Assembly (NCBI GenBank): GCA_030323885.1
Contig: CM059193.1
Coordinates: 53,410,749-53,474,748 of the forward strand
From: Branchipolynoe longqiensis
Lineage: Eukaryota > Annelida > Polychaeta > Phyllodocida > Polynoidae
Direction: 5' to 3'
DNA: 64,000 nt
In this document: positions 10,351 through 19,428 of the stretch, one piece after another
Numbering within the stretch: position 1 is the first letter of the stretch
Layout of the letters: each line of letters starts with the position of its first letter
Made by a program: the position numbers and the translations under genes
Notes under the pieces: generated by a model
What the model was told of the DNA's origin: nothing
What the model saw: only the letters and a program-made list of their open reading frames with translations
Databases searched by the model: none

Positions 10351-11031
10351 ATGATCATCATCTGTATGGGTGTATTTGGTTCTGTCTTGATTGTGTTTCC
10401 AGTTTAAATCTATATAGAATATATCACGTGATGTACATTAATCCTCAGCAATATAAAGCTACGCTTCCATATACATGATATGCGGCATGCAGTATGCGGC
10501 ATGCGCCATGCGGTATGTGAATGCATGCGCAGCATGCGGCATGCCATTTTCGGTCTTTCTTGCTCCAAATCTGTGAAGGGAAGTCAAAGTTCCTGTTCTC
10601 TCTATGTCAAATGGTGCAGCATTCATATTCACATTTGCACCAATCGATCCATGGAGCGATCCTTTTCCTTTTTTGTGTCGTATTCATATTTGCATTCGCA
10701 TACCACATGCCACATACCGCATGTATATAATCTTAGCTGAAGGAAGGGTACATAGAAAACCGTGTATATGTGAATGTGTCATGGTTGTGTCATAACCAGT
10801 TTGATATTTTCAAACGTCGTTTCTACATATAGGTGCCATAGCTGGCAACCGTATAGCCCATTCCATGGATAAGCCAACTTCTTAGATTTGCCCTAAATAT
10901 TTGCTACAAAATATATCCATTTCTGGCTATATTTTGAATACGTGTATAAACAAAAGGTCCTTTTCTGGACAAAATATCTGGTCGTCCAAACGAGGCTTGT
11001 GCACGTCAACATACGCGGTAACTAATTACTC
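10351..11031. other. No gene recognised; short GCATGC-rich stretch
   Basis: 10478-10545 is rich in GCATGCGGCATGC words (a short palindrome-prone simple repeat). The remainder is AT-rich spacer. Confidence 0.45.
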
Positions 11032-12103
11032 AAAGTTGCATGGTCCGATGGCATTTGAATTTTTGTCTTATTTTTTTAGATAAATATATCAAATTGATCA
11101 TTACGAGCCACTAATCATTAGTCAGGAGTGATTTTGATTACAGATTATTAGTTTTGAAGTAATTTGAGCTGAAAGAACCAAAAATAATTTCGACAAGCTT
11201 GCCAAAAGTCCTGTGACTATGACCCAGATGGTCATCTCGTGGTGACCACATGATGTGAGATGACCTACTAATCCTGGAACCTGACAGGACTGTAGGTAGG
11301 TATTTCTGTTTGGATTGGAACATTCTGGGAATGGATTAGTGCCATAGTCCAATGGCACTAGGGTTTTAAACAAAATATAATGTGTGTCTGTTGTTTGCTT
11401 GTGTCTGTCTGTTGATTGTATGTCTGTGTGTGTGTGTCTGTCTGTGTGTGTATGTCTGTGGGTGCCTATCTGTGTGTTTCTGTGTATGTGTGGATATGTA
11501 TGTGTGTATGTGTCTCTGTGTGTCTGTCTCTGTATGTGTCTGTCTCTATGTGTCTGTCTCTGTATGTGTCTGTCTCTGTCTGTGTGTGTGTCTCTCTCTC
11601 TGCAAAGTCAGGTCAGGTGTATGTGTCTGTGTATGTCAGGTGTGTGCATGTCTGTGTGCTTCTGTGTCTGTGCATGTCTGTCTGTGTGTGTCTATCTATG
11701 TGTGTCTGTCTGTATGTGTATGTATGTGTGTATGTCTGTCTGAGTTTGTGTGTATCTGTGTGTATGTCTGTCTCTGTGTCTCTGTAAAGTCAGGTCAGGA
11801 AACACACACACATCCACCTCATTTCCCCTTCCCCTCTATGGCCCTGCCCAGTAGGCCTACTTGGTTGGGGGGAGGCTAATGAGGTCACGAGATTGGCCTA
11901 GTTGGTTAATGGCCTCCTTGCATAATGAGTGTTTCAAAGTGAGTGTCTAAAGGGGTGAGCTCATAAATCCACTGGTTATTCTGTATATGCTGTCCCAAAT
12001 CATTAGCTAATACACCAGTATCTAAGTTGGATATATAGGATCAAATGTAAGTAGTTGTTTTAATTTTGACAAAATTATATTTCATCGGACCATGTAACTT
12101 TAA
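11032..12103 (+). repeat. MITE-M copy interrupted by a TG microsatellite region
   Basis: Left end AAAGTTGCATGGTCCGATGG at 11032, with the AAGCTTGCCAAAAG centre near 11196. The right part (GGATCAAATG, TTCATCGGACCATGTAACTT) ends at 12103. About 700 bases of foreign sequence, mostly the TG array at 11382-11800, separate the halves. Confidence 0.55.
11382..11800. repeat. (TG)n / TGTCTG microsatellite
   Basis: Degenerate TGTGTCTGTCTG array with a repeated AAAGTCAGGTCAGG insert near 11605 and 11787. All three plus-strand frames are open only because the repeat lacks stops. Confidence 0.9.
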
Positions 12104-12148
12104 CTCAAATGCCAGCACTGCTTCATATCATAATTTGTTGCCTTACAG

Positions 12149-12200
12149 TGAGCCTTATCGCATCCTTCCGGCCTCCAAAATGCCTGCCTTATTCAATTAA
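12149..12200 (+). CDS. Candidate terminal exon for the membrane protein (tentative)
   Basis: A good acceptor (TTGTTGCCTTACAG, ending 12148) precedes 52 bases. Joined in the phase 2 left by the 7543-7708 exon, these encode about 16 residues (EPYRILPASK, MPALFN) and then TAA at 12198-12200. The phase fits and the sequence is locally less AT-rich. The exon is short, a second GTAAGC donor-like site sits just after the stop, and no expression evidence exists. It lies 4.4 kb from the previous exon with only repeats between. A chance match is possible. Confidence 0.3.
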
Positions 12201-12292
12201 TACACAGGTAAGCTGATATATGTGCCATAATTAACTATGTAATTACTATATTGCATCGTGGTATGACATATTCACCTGAATAGTTTGCTTGG

Positions 12293-12577
12293 TCAAAGTT
12301 CTCGATTCACTCTAATGTGAGATATCGTGCATGGGCTTCTGGCGCGAAAATCTGAATTTTGTTTGGGAATGTGAGTACCTAGTTTATAACCGTGAGAGAC
12401 TGCTGCAGCAGCTACCCGGCCTTGGCCTTTGGAATCATCAGTGAAAATGGAGAAGTGGTCTGCATACTTGTTACAACCATCTACACATGCTCTATGATAG
12501 GCCAGCAGATGTGTCTTGGACTTCCTCAGTTCCACTAGCTGGAGGATGATCGAGGGCTTCTTCAATAACCACTGCGA
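12293..12577 (-). pseudogene. RNase H fragment of the I/Nimb-type LINE family
   Basis: A minus-strand open frame of about 95 codons aligns with the start of the RNase H region of the LINE at 26395-26640. Shared blocks are KKPSIILQL.ELRKS, YADHFSIFTD (first catalytic Asp) and GRVAAAAV. The next block (TAEARALLLAL, second acid) has decayed to FRARSP. The rest of the domain is absent. It is an isolated fragment, in the opposite orientation to the intact element, inside what may be an intron. Confidence 0.7.
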
Positions 12578-12652
12578 TGTTATAAAACTTGATTTGGTGC
12601 CAAACTATTCAAATGCACATCCAAATTTCTAGTTGAGGCTTTATTCGAGGTA

Positions 12653-12831
12653 TGACACCATAGGCGTCAGCAAATAGCAGGTTCTATTAAATTGACTTAG
12701 TATTCTTTTCCATGCAGCAATAAATATGCTTAATAAGTGCATCAGTATCCAAGTTGGATAAGTAGGATCAAATCTACGGAAGCGATTGAGTTATGAAAAT
12801 GTGATGTTTTAATTAGACTAGGCAGCTTTAA
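12653..12831 (+). repeat. MITE-M right half
   Basis: Begins GACACCATAGGCG and ends AGACTAGGCAGCTTTAA. It matches the right half of the complete copy at 12982-13336. The left half is missing. Confidence 0.6.
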
Positions 12832-12981
12832 AGATTGTTTTGTTTATGAATTCACATTATGTATGTTCTACTTCCGTGCAACTATTAGTACAGGGGGCTC
12901 TGCAACAGTCAATGCTAATAATCTCTTTCTGACACGTGTTCCATATATGCAGCCATGTGAATATAAGATTTGGGTGATATA

Positions 12982-13336
12982 TTAAAGTTGCATAATCCGA
13001 TGGTTTTGAATTTCTGTATTTTTTCTGAGATAAATATATTAGATCGATCACTAGTATCTACGTTACATTAGTTCAAAGTTACTTTTATTTTAAATGGTAA
13101 ACTTTTTAGATATTTTGGGTGCAAACATGGAAAATTAGTTTTGGCAAGCTTGCCAAAACTCTGACACCATAGACTTCTGCAGTAACAGGTTCTGTTAAAT
13201 TGACTCAGTATTGCCTTATACACAGAAACAAATGCTTAATAAGTGCATCAGTATCTAAGTTAGATATGAAAAATCAAATCTAGATAATTGGTTTGGTTTT
13301 GAAAATTTGATATTTCATCAGACAATGCAGCTTTAA
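12982..13336 (+). repeat. MITE-M, complete reference copy
   Basis: About 355 bases with inverted ends: TTAAAGTTGCATAATCCGAT on the left, and ATCAGACAATGCAGCTTTAA on the right. A central 20-base palindrome TTTTGGCAAGCTTGCCAAAA lies near 13140-13159. It has no coding capacity. The ends start and finish with TTAA, which may be part of the ends or a TTAA target duplication. The superfamily is not settled. Confidence 0.7.
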
Positions 13337-13710
13337 ACTCCACCCCCAATTTTTCTAGAGCAAACCTGCTACGGGTAGTCAAAGCATTAATATGTCTACG
13401 AATAAACATGTGAATCCATCACATCTAGGCCTAATCTATTAATAAACGGCATCTTCTAGTACATATTCAAACAATTCTGATTTATGCAAGAATCAAGGGA
13501 AGGGGCGGGAGTGGGTCAAATTTAACCGTAACGTTTAGGATTGTAAAAACTATTAACATTCATGGACCGTCCCTACACGTAATCATTATATATATAATAT
13601 ATATGAATAGATATTATAGATATTATTGATATTATAGATATTAATATTTATAATAGATATTATAGATGTTAAAGATATTATAGATATTATAGTGGTTAGA
13701 GTGTGGCGTT
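13337..13710. other. No gene recognised; TTATAGATA simple repeats at 13600-13690
   Basis: AT-rich spacer ending in a short ATTATAGATATTATAG array. The array resumes as ATATAGATATTATA right after the SINE at 14036, so the SINE appears to sit inside this simple repeat. Confidence 0.5.
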
Positions 13711-14035
13711 CTCTGTGGCGGAGTGGTTAGACTGTCTGACTTTTTTCTGGGTCAGACTCCTAATCTGAGGGTCGGCGGTTCGATTCCCCATGCCCCCAGC
13801 TCTGCCAATTTGGATTTCCACCGCTGTGTATAACTTACAGCGTCATCAAAGGCCGGTTGCTCTCATACCATGTCTATGTGGTGTGGGAGGTTAAAAATCC
13901 CTTGGGTCGGTAAAAGTGTAGGCTCTGGCTTTCTATCGACCAGCAGTGGAATGAGGAAGACCAGTCGTCTATGACTGAAATTTCCCCTGCTTAAACAACT
14001 AATGGACCAAAAAAAAAGAATAAATAAATAAATAA
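13711..14035 (+). repeat. Full-length tRNA-derived SINE
   Basis: The head has a class-II-tRNA-like A box (TGGCGGAGTGGTTAGACTG, 13716-13734) and B box (GGTTCGATTCC, 13778-13788), as needed for Pol III transcription. The body contains ACAGCGTCATCAAAGGCC, GTCGGTAAAAGTGTAGG, GGAATGAGGAAGACCAG and GCTTAAACAACTAATGG. It ends in an A-rich (AATA)n tail. The last two body blocks recur, reversed, at 8288 and 15905, so the head and body of this SINE overlap the SINE-S family. Confidence 0.75.
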
Positions 14036-14454
14036 TATAGATATTATACATATATGCATATTATACATATTGTACATATTATACATATTACATATATAAC
14101 AGGGTGGGGAGGCTGAATGTATTCCGCTGGGAGCACTGCAAAAATCACAAGACCACTAGAGCCCCAAGTGACTAAAGAGGGAAGTCGGTCTTCTCCCTCT
14201 CTGTCGTTCTATGATTGAGGTGGCGAGTAGACAATACCTTAGGAGGTCTACAAGAAGCTTGCAGTAACATGCATTGCGACATGTGATCAGCTGAAGACTA
14301 ATTATCACACAATATGGGACTTTGCGCTGTTTTGGAGTGGGTTTCTTTTCATGCTTTTGTTCTTGTTTATCGGGTCTTTTTTGCTTAAACAAAGTACTTT
14401 TTCAGTTTCAGTTGTAAGCTGCCAGACTTCCCACACCAGGCTGCGCTGACTAGG
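14036..14454. other. No gene recognised
   Basis: AT-rich to about 14100, then mixed-composition spacer. No motif was recognised on either strand. Confidence 0.4.
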
Positions 14455-14910
14455 TCTCTGTCTGTACCAGTAAGTACTGCTTTACACAAGCCTGCATACA
14501 CACGAGGCACCGGCGGATGTGGGCTACACCAGCATGTAGTCATCACCAGGCTATCCACCACCAGTAAGCATTGCTTACACAAGCCTGCATACACATAAGG
14601 CACCAGCAGATGCAGGCTACACAAGTATTTACCACCATTCACCACCAGGCCATCCACCACCCGTAAGCATCGCTTACACAAGCCTGCATACACACAAGAC
14701 ACCAGCGGATGTAGGCTACACATGCATGTATCTACGATCCACCACCAAAAAGCACTGCTTACTCAATCCTGCATACACAGGAGACACTAGCAGATGTAGT
14801 CAAAACAAGTGTGTATTTACTGCCTGACTATTCACACTGTTCACACAAGCCTCGATGCACGCGAAGCACCAGCAAATGTAGGTCACACGAACGCTTATTC
14901 ACTACCAGCT
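14455..14910. repeat. Tandem repeat, unit about 90-100 bp, about 5 copies
   Basis: The recurring blocks are GTAAGCATTGCTTACACAAGC, one base of it varying, then CTGCATACACA and ACCAGCGGATGTAGGCTAC. Unit starts fall at about 14469, 14563, 14663 and 14749. The minus-strand frame open through it is a repeat translation. Confidence 0.75.
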
Positions 14911-14921
14911 GCCCAGTCTAA

Positions 14922-15472
14922 AGCCGTGTTTACACGGGCGAGTTAAAACGCTTCATATAAAACCAGTTGTCTAGATCGATTTACATGTGGCGTGTAAACG
15001 CAATGCTATGGCGTTTTAGGGCTGAATCGATTCATATAAATCGGTATATGTAAACCACCTTGCGAGGTAGTATAGATGAAGCGATCTAACTTAAGCACGT
15101 CACACGCATGCGCAGTCGAGACCTTAGTTTGTTGACTTTCCGGTCGATCAAAAGCGCATATTATAGAATTTAGTCTATGAAACCGCTAGCTGTGCACAGA
15201 TATTTTTTCATCATTTATTTTTAGGGTTTCACTGCCCAGCAGAAGTTTTGACCGTTCCAAACCAATACGATTCAGTCCATACAGATCTAGGTCGAACCCA
15301 CTCTCTACTGGCGACGTCGACTAACCGAAACTGGAGCTGGTTCGTATGGACTTGCTCATGCGCAAATATCGATTTCCACCTTCAAACTCGGTCCGTGTAA
15401 ACACGACACTACATCGCTTCATATAAATCGATTTGTCTAAATCGGTTTAGAATTGCCCGTGTAAACACGGCT
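14922..15472. mobile_element. FB6: Harbinger-like foldback MITE, AAGCCGTGTTTACACGGGC ends
   Basis: The inverted ends begin AGCCGTGTTTACACGGGC and are flanked on both sides by TAA (14919-14921 and 15473-15475). Inside each end, words such as CGATTTATATGAA and CGCTTCATATAAA repeat in both orientations. The element is about 551 bases and non-coding. Unlike FB1-FB4 it lacks the TTTTG..CAWG..CAAAA core, so it may be a more distant member that shares only the target-site type. Confidence 0.75.
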
Positions 15473-15672
15473 TAAGCCAGTAGGCGAGCCGCATGCTGCT
15501 AACATTGGCTTACCACACATAATATGACCTGCCTACACCGTCTATAAAGGATCATTTATCTATATGTGATGTCGCTCCTGGAAACCTGATTCATCCCGAG
15601 CAGGAAACAACAGACCAGATTGTCCGCTTGAGGGCGGCATTGATCTAGCAGTACACACCACCGATGATGTAA
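15473..15672. other. Short spacer between two MITEs
   Basis: No feature was recognised in these 200 bases. Confidence 0.4.
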
Positions 15673-16197
15673 GGGGCTGTCCAAAATTGTCAACATTTCC
15701 ATGGTCGTACACAACGTACGATAGGGGGGGGGGGGGGGTGCGCGTGGGCTGACAGTAAAGTATGACTTTTGTCATTTAATTAAATGTTTATATTTTTCAT
15801 GGATTTTGGGGTTATTTTTGGCACATAAGTTGATTAAAGTTGCATGGTCCAATGAAACATAATTAAGGAGGAAACATAATTAAGGAGTCTGATGGCTATG
15901 CAACTTTAAGCAGGGGAATTGTCAATCTCAAACAATTAATCTTCCTCATTTCACTGCTCTTTTCCCTATCCTAGTAATGCCAAATGCCAGGCTAGGTAGC
16001 AACATCAATCAACTAGGGTTTGGATCCGGGGTTTGAATCCCATGACTTAAAAATGGGAGGTGGCTGCTCAACTCATTTGGCCACCCAGTATGGGTCTTTA
16101 GTAAAATGTTGATGTTTACTACTTTAGGGGGATGGGCGTCTTGAAAAGTAGTACTCTTTGTACTATGATGAAAATGTTGACAACTTTGGACGGCCTC
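15673..16197. mobile_element. MITE with GGGGCTGTCC ends and TAA target duplication
   Basis: The left end is GGGGCTGTCCAAAATTGTCA. The right end read inverted is GAGGCCGTCCAAAGTTGTCA. TAA flanks both sides (15670-15672 and 16198-16200). The interior holds a G run (15723-15738), an internally deleted MITE-M (about 15834-15908) and a SINE-S copy (15905-16095), so it is a host for later insertions. The TAA duplication suggests PIF/Harbinger origin. A lone end of the same family is at 5484. Confidence 0.7.
15905..16095 (-). repeat. SINE-S copy nested in the 15673 MITE
   Basis: On the minus strand the head is GGTGGCCAAATGAGTTGAGC with a B-box-like GGGATTCAAACCCC. It is followed by TAGCCTGGCATTTGGCATTA and TAGGATAGGGAAAAGAGCAG, and ends at GCTTAAA. 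This copy is short and truncated in the body. Confidence 0.6.
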
Positions 16198-17722
16198 TAA
16201 GTGCGTTCCCAATTCGTCACTTTCAAGTTTCCCTCAGTTTGCCTATTGCCAATGCCTAAAGCCGTCCTTTGGTGCCCATTGACTGTTGTGTGCAGTTAAT
16301 GTCATAAAGTCGCATAATCTGACATCTTTCTATGTGGTTTTTTTTTCCTAATTCTTTTCATTTAAATATATTTGGTTCACAATTATACTCAACTGAGTCT
16401 CTCTGCTTTAGCTCAAAGTAACTTGTCATAGATAATCAGCTAACATTAGGTATGCATGCAGTGCAAAACATACAAAGTAATGTGTGTGCACACCAGTTGA
16501 AGCAAAGTGCAATCCACCATTGTTATATTAACTGCGTCATGTTGCCCTCTGCCGAAGCCAGTGAGTCAAATCAACTTTAAATGGGGAAGCCCAAAAGAAA
16601 TGATTGATGAGCAAACTACTCTCTAAATTAATGGGACTAGCGTTTGGGTTCGAATCCATCAGGTGGCGCCCCGGTGCCCTCCCCTGCTCGCCCTTCCGGC
16701 TTCCCGAACCAGCCCACTTCCACCTCGGTTGCTGCCCGAACCACTTGGCTTCTCCATTTATTTTTATTTTATGTTATGAATTATTAAATACTAAAGTAGT
16801 GATTCTAACGATAAGGACTCGTGTGATTGAACCATTATGTAGCAGTTTGTCTCCTCTTTCTGTTTGTTGTTTCCTATTTTCCCCCTCACCACTGAAAGCT
16901 GTAATTTATATATAGACATATATAATATATATATAAGATGATATATTATATAGATCTATATCAATATATTTAGTCTGCATATATATATATATTATGGAAT
17001 TATATATATAATTGAATAGATATATATATTAAGAAATATATATATATAAGTAAATAAATTTAGATATTTTCAGCAGACCAGTGAGTGAGCATAGCGGTTG
17101 CTGAGGCATGGCCGGGTATGTGGCGCCACAGGTTGATGACTTAATATGGAGACTCAACCAGCCGATGACTGAGGAGGCTGAGCAATACTACAAATAGATA
17201 GAATCTTCTGGCCTTACTATACTCGTATAATGGCTTATACAGCATATATTTTGGAGCTTGCGGTGCGGGTGTTGGGGTGGTGGAGCGAAATAGGAAGCAA
17301 AGACCAGAAAAATATATATATTTAGATCTATTTATATATAGATATATATACATACATATGTATGTATGTATGCACATATATACATGCTTATACATTTGGA
17401 GGTATAAGGACCTATATTTCAACGTTTCTAAATGGTTAAATATGCAATGTCGATAAATAAGTTAATCTGGGACGTCCGGATTGGCATCTCAATGTTGGTA
17501 AAACTACAGTCACTTAGCGTACATGCAAGTACATGTATCCATTCACAAAAGCTTTTGATTAATTAAAAACTAAATGAAATACAAGCCATATGCCAATCTG
17601 GAAATTATATATATGTGTTTGTTTTCTTGTTGCTGTCTTAGTGTTGTTTAATTATGGATGTGCTTGCCAATACAGTCAACTGCAGTTACTCCAGAACATT
17701 ATGCGCCCAGATTAAAATTAAC
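16198..17722. other. No gene recognised; decayed MITE-M and AT simple repeats
   Basis: 16306-16580 looks like a very decayed MITE-M (AAAGTCGCATAATCTGACA at one end, AATCAACTTTAA at the other). 16905-17060 and 17310-17390 are ATATAT simple repeats. 16620-16740 is GC-rich and includes GGGTTCGAATCC, a tRNA-like B box. I saw no coding motif. Confidence 0.45.
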
Positions 17723-18031
17723 CTTGAAGCTGCATAGTCCCATGAAGCATCAAATTTTCAAAACCAAAGTAATTATCTAGCATTGAATCAACCTATCTAC
17801 CTTTTCTACTGATGCACTTATTGCCGCATATAAGGAAATACTGAGGCAATTTAATTAAAGGCTATGGTGTCAGAGTTTTCGCAGGCTTACATGTTTGCAC
17901 TTCAAATATCTCAAAGCTTAGCCATTTAAAATCAAATTTACTTCAAACTAAAGCAAGGTACATTATAACAATCAATTATCTATCTCAGAAGAATGATAGA
18001 AACTAAAAATCATCGGACTATGCAACTTTAA
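17723..18031 (-). repeat. MITE-M copy just upstream of the two-gene module
   Basis: Inverted ends AAGCTGCATAGTCCCATGA (left) and CATCGGACTATGCAACTTTAA (right), with the central TTTTCGCAGGCTTACATG block. About 309 bases. It ends about 120 bases before the repeated CRE region. Confidence 0.7.
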
Positions 18032-18149
18032 CGAAATTGTCAGATAAGCACTTTTGAATTGCGATGGATGAAATGAATAACAGTAGTATAGAGAGGACCG
18101 ATATGGGTCCATATTACGTAATCGTCCCGCGTCAGAGGACCGACGCGGT

Positions 18150-18625
18150 ACAATGACCTTAGATGACCCATTGCATGTTTGCACCGCGGGACAATGGGCA
18201 TCAGTGACCTGAGATGACCCATTGCATGTTTGCATCCTTTTTGACTGGAATGATGACGTCACTGTTCAGGTTGAACTCATTTGACCTTTTTGACTGGAAT
18301 GATGACGTCACTGTTCAGGTTCTACCCATTGCATGTTTGCAGGATTTTAGGTTGAACTCATTTGACCTTTTTGACTGGAATGATGACGTCACTGTTCTAC
18401 CTTGCAGGACGACCATCGGTTTTTGATTGAACTCATTTGACCTTCGCTTGCAGGATGGACAGATGTTTTTGGTTGAACTCATTTGACCTTTTTTGACTGG
18501 ATTGATGACGTCATGTTTCTGGTTGTAGGATGGTTATCTGGTTTTTTTGTTGTTTTTTTTGGGTTTTTTTGTGAGTGATTTAACCTTTGTTTAACTGGAA
18601 TGATGACGTCACCATTACAGTCATA
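18150..18625 (+). promoter_or_regulatory. Tandem repeats carrying five CRE palindromes (TGACGTCA)
   Basis: Perfect TGACGTCA sites occur at 18254-18261, 18303-18310, 18384-18391, 18506-18513 and 18604-18611. Each sits in the phrase TTTGACTGGAATGATGACGT or a near variant (the last begins TTTAACTGG). Two other repeated phrases alternate with it: TTGAACTCATTTGACC (four times) and CCCATTGCATGTTTGCA (three times, from about 18165). TGACGTCA is the established full CRE/ATF site bound by bZIP factors. The last site lies only 15 bases before the ATG at 18626. The arrangement looks like an enhancer or promoter array for the gene that follows. Whether it is active is inference. Confidence 0.6.
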
Positions 18626-19336
18626 ATGCCTTCTTCATTAGGAGATGTTATACAATCTATTTTGCATGACACTGATCACACATTGATGGAGGATTTAACA
18701 AGATATAGGAATATACAAAGTATTCGTATTCCTTTGAATGAATATCATATTCACGACTTCATTGCTGTCTGGAAGGAAAACAGATTTCATTCTCTACCTA
18801 AGCAACTCCTTCCCCTCCTTACCGCATTGCAGGATTTTGAACAATTGATAAAGAATCACGATATTGATTATATCATTTTATATCATTCTTCTTCTCCTTC
18901 TTCTTCACATATTCAATCTCGCCCCCCAGGAGATCAATTAGATGTGAATAGAGCATGCATTCATATTATAGTTCATTGTAGCGGGATTGGAGTTTTTGAT
19001 AGAATTAGTGGTGAATATTTTCCACAACTCACAGACACTTTTCAATATAATAATCTAATTTCTTGCGCTCTTAACTACGCACATAGATACTTTTCCTGTA
19101 TTTTACTACCAAATAAAGTTTCATTTTTTAAGGAGATTTCATTTGCCTTTAACCAGGCTCGACTACTTTCATATGGAATGCATTGGAAGTGGCCGTTTTT
19201 TGGATGGAAGAGTATGATGATTGATGAAAATGAGTTGACATTCCCCCACTCCCTTTCTCCCCCCTTCCACCTCCCCCTCCCACCTACCCACTCATCTCCA
19301 CCCCTTCCCACCCAAAAGAACTCCCACCCCATTTGA
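18626..19336 (+). CDS. Gene A: uncharacterised 236-aa protein, intronless
   Basis: One intact frame from ATG 18626 to TGA 19336. An in-frame ATG at 18587 lies inside the CRE repeat and would add 13 repeat-encoded residues, so I prefer 18626 (MPSSLGD). The sequence just before it (ACCATTACAG, TCATA) also resembles a splice acceptor, so a spliced leader is possible. The first 200 residues are mixed alpha/beta-looking, with LPKQLLPLLTAL, IDYIILYHSSS, RACIHIIVHCSG and FVDRISG-like FDRISGEYF stretches, and a hydrophobic/aromatic WKWPFFGWKS near residue 190. The last 30 residues are Pro/Ser/His-rich. There are no signal peptide and no domain that I recognise. It is followed 92 bases later by gene B on the same strand. 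Function unknown. Confidence 0.65.
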   Translation: MPSSLGDVIQSILHDTDHTLMEDLTRYRNIQSIRIPLNEYHIHDFIAVWKENRFHSLPKQLLPLLTALQDFEQLIKNHDIDYIILYHSSSPSSSHIQSRPPGDQLDVNRACIHIIVHCSGIGVFDRISGEYFPQLTDTFQYNNLISCALNYAHRYFSCILLPNKVSFFKEISFAFNQARLLSYGMHWKWPFFGWKSMMIDENELTFPHSLSPPFHLPLPPTHSSPPLPTQKNSHPI

Positions 19337-19379
19337 TTTGAATACTCCTCATTTCCATATCACCGAATTTGACGCTGCA

Positions 19380-19417
19380 TATAAAACCTGCTGAGCTCCA
19401 GCCTACTCTCATCAGTT
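19380..19417 (+). promoter_or_regulatory. TATA box plus initiator for gene B
   Basis: TATAAAA at 19380-19386 is followed by TCAGTT at 19412-19417. The TATA start and the initiator A (19414) are 34 bases apart, the usual spacing for a Pol II core promoter. The ATG at 19369 lies upstream of this TATA box and could not be in such a transcript, so the start at 19429 (TTCACCATG) is preferred. The promoter sits in the 92-base gap after gene A. Confidence 0.55.
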
Positions 19418-19428
19418 CACCTTTCACC

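Noticed and set aside
11382..11879. 165-codon Cys/Val-rich frame resembling a cysteine-rich protein
   Set aside because: Encoded by the TGTGTCTG microsatellite; all three plus frames are open across it.
13711..13800. tRNA-Ser/Leu-like gene
   Set aside because: A and B boxes are present, but no acceptor stem pairs and the sequence continues into a SINE body with an A-rich tail.
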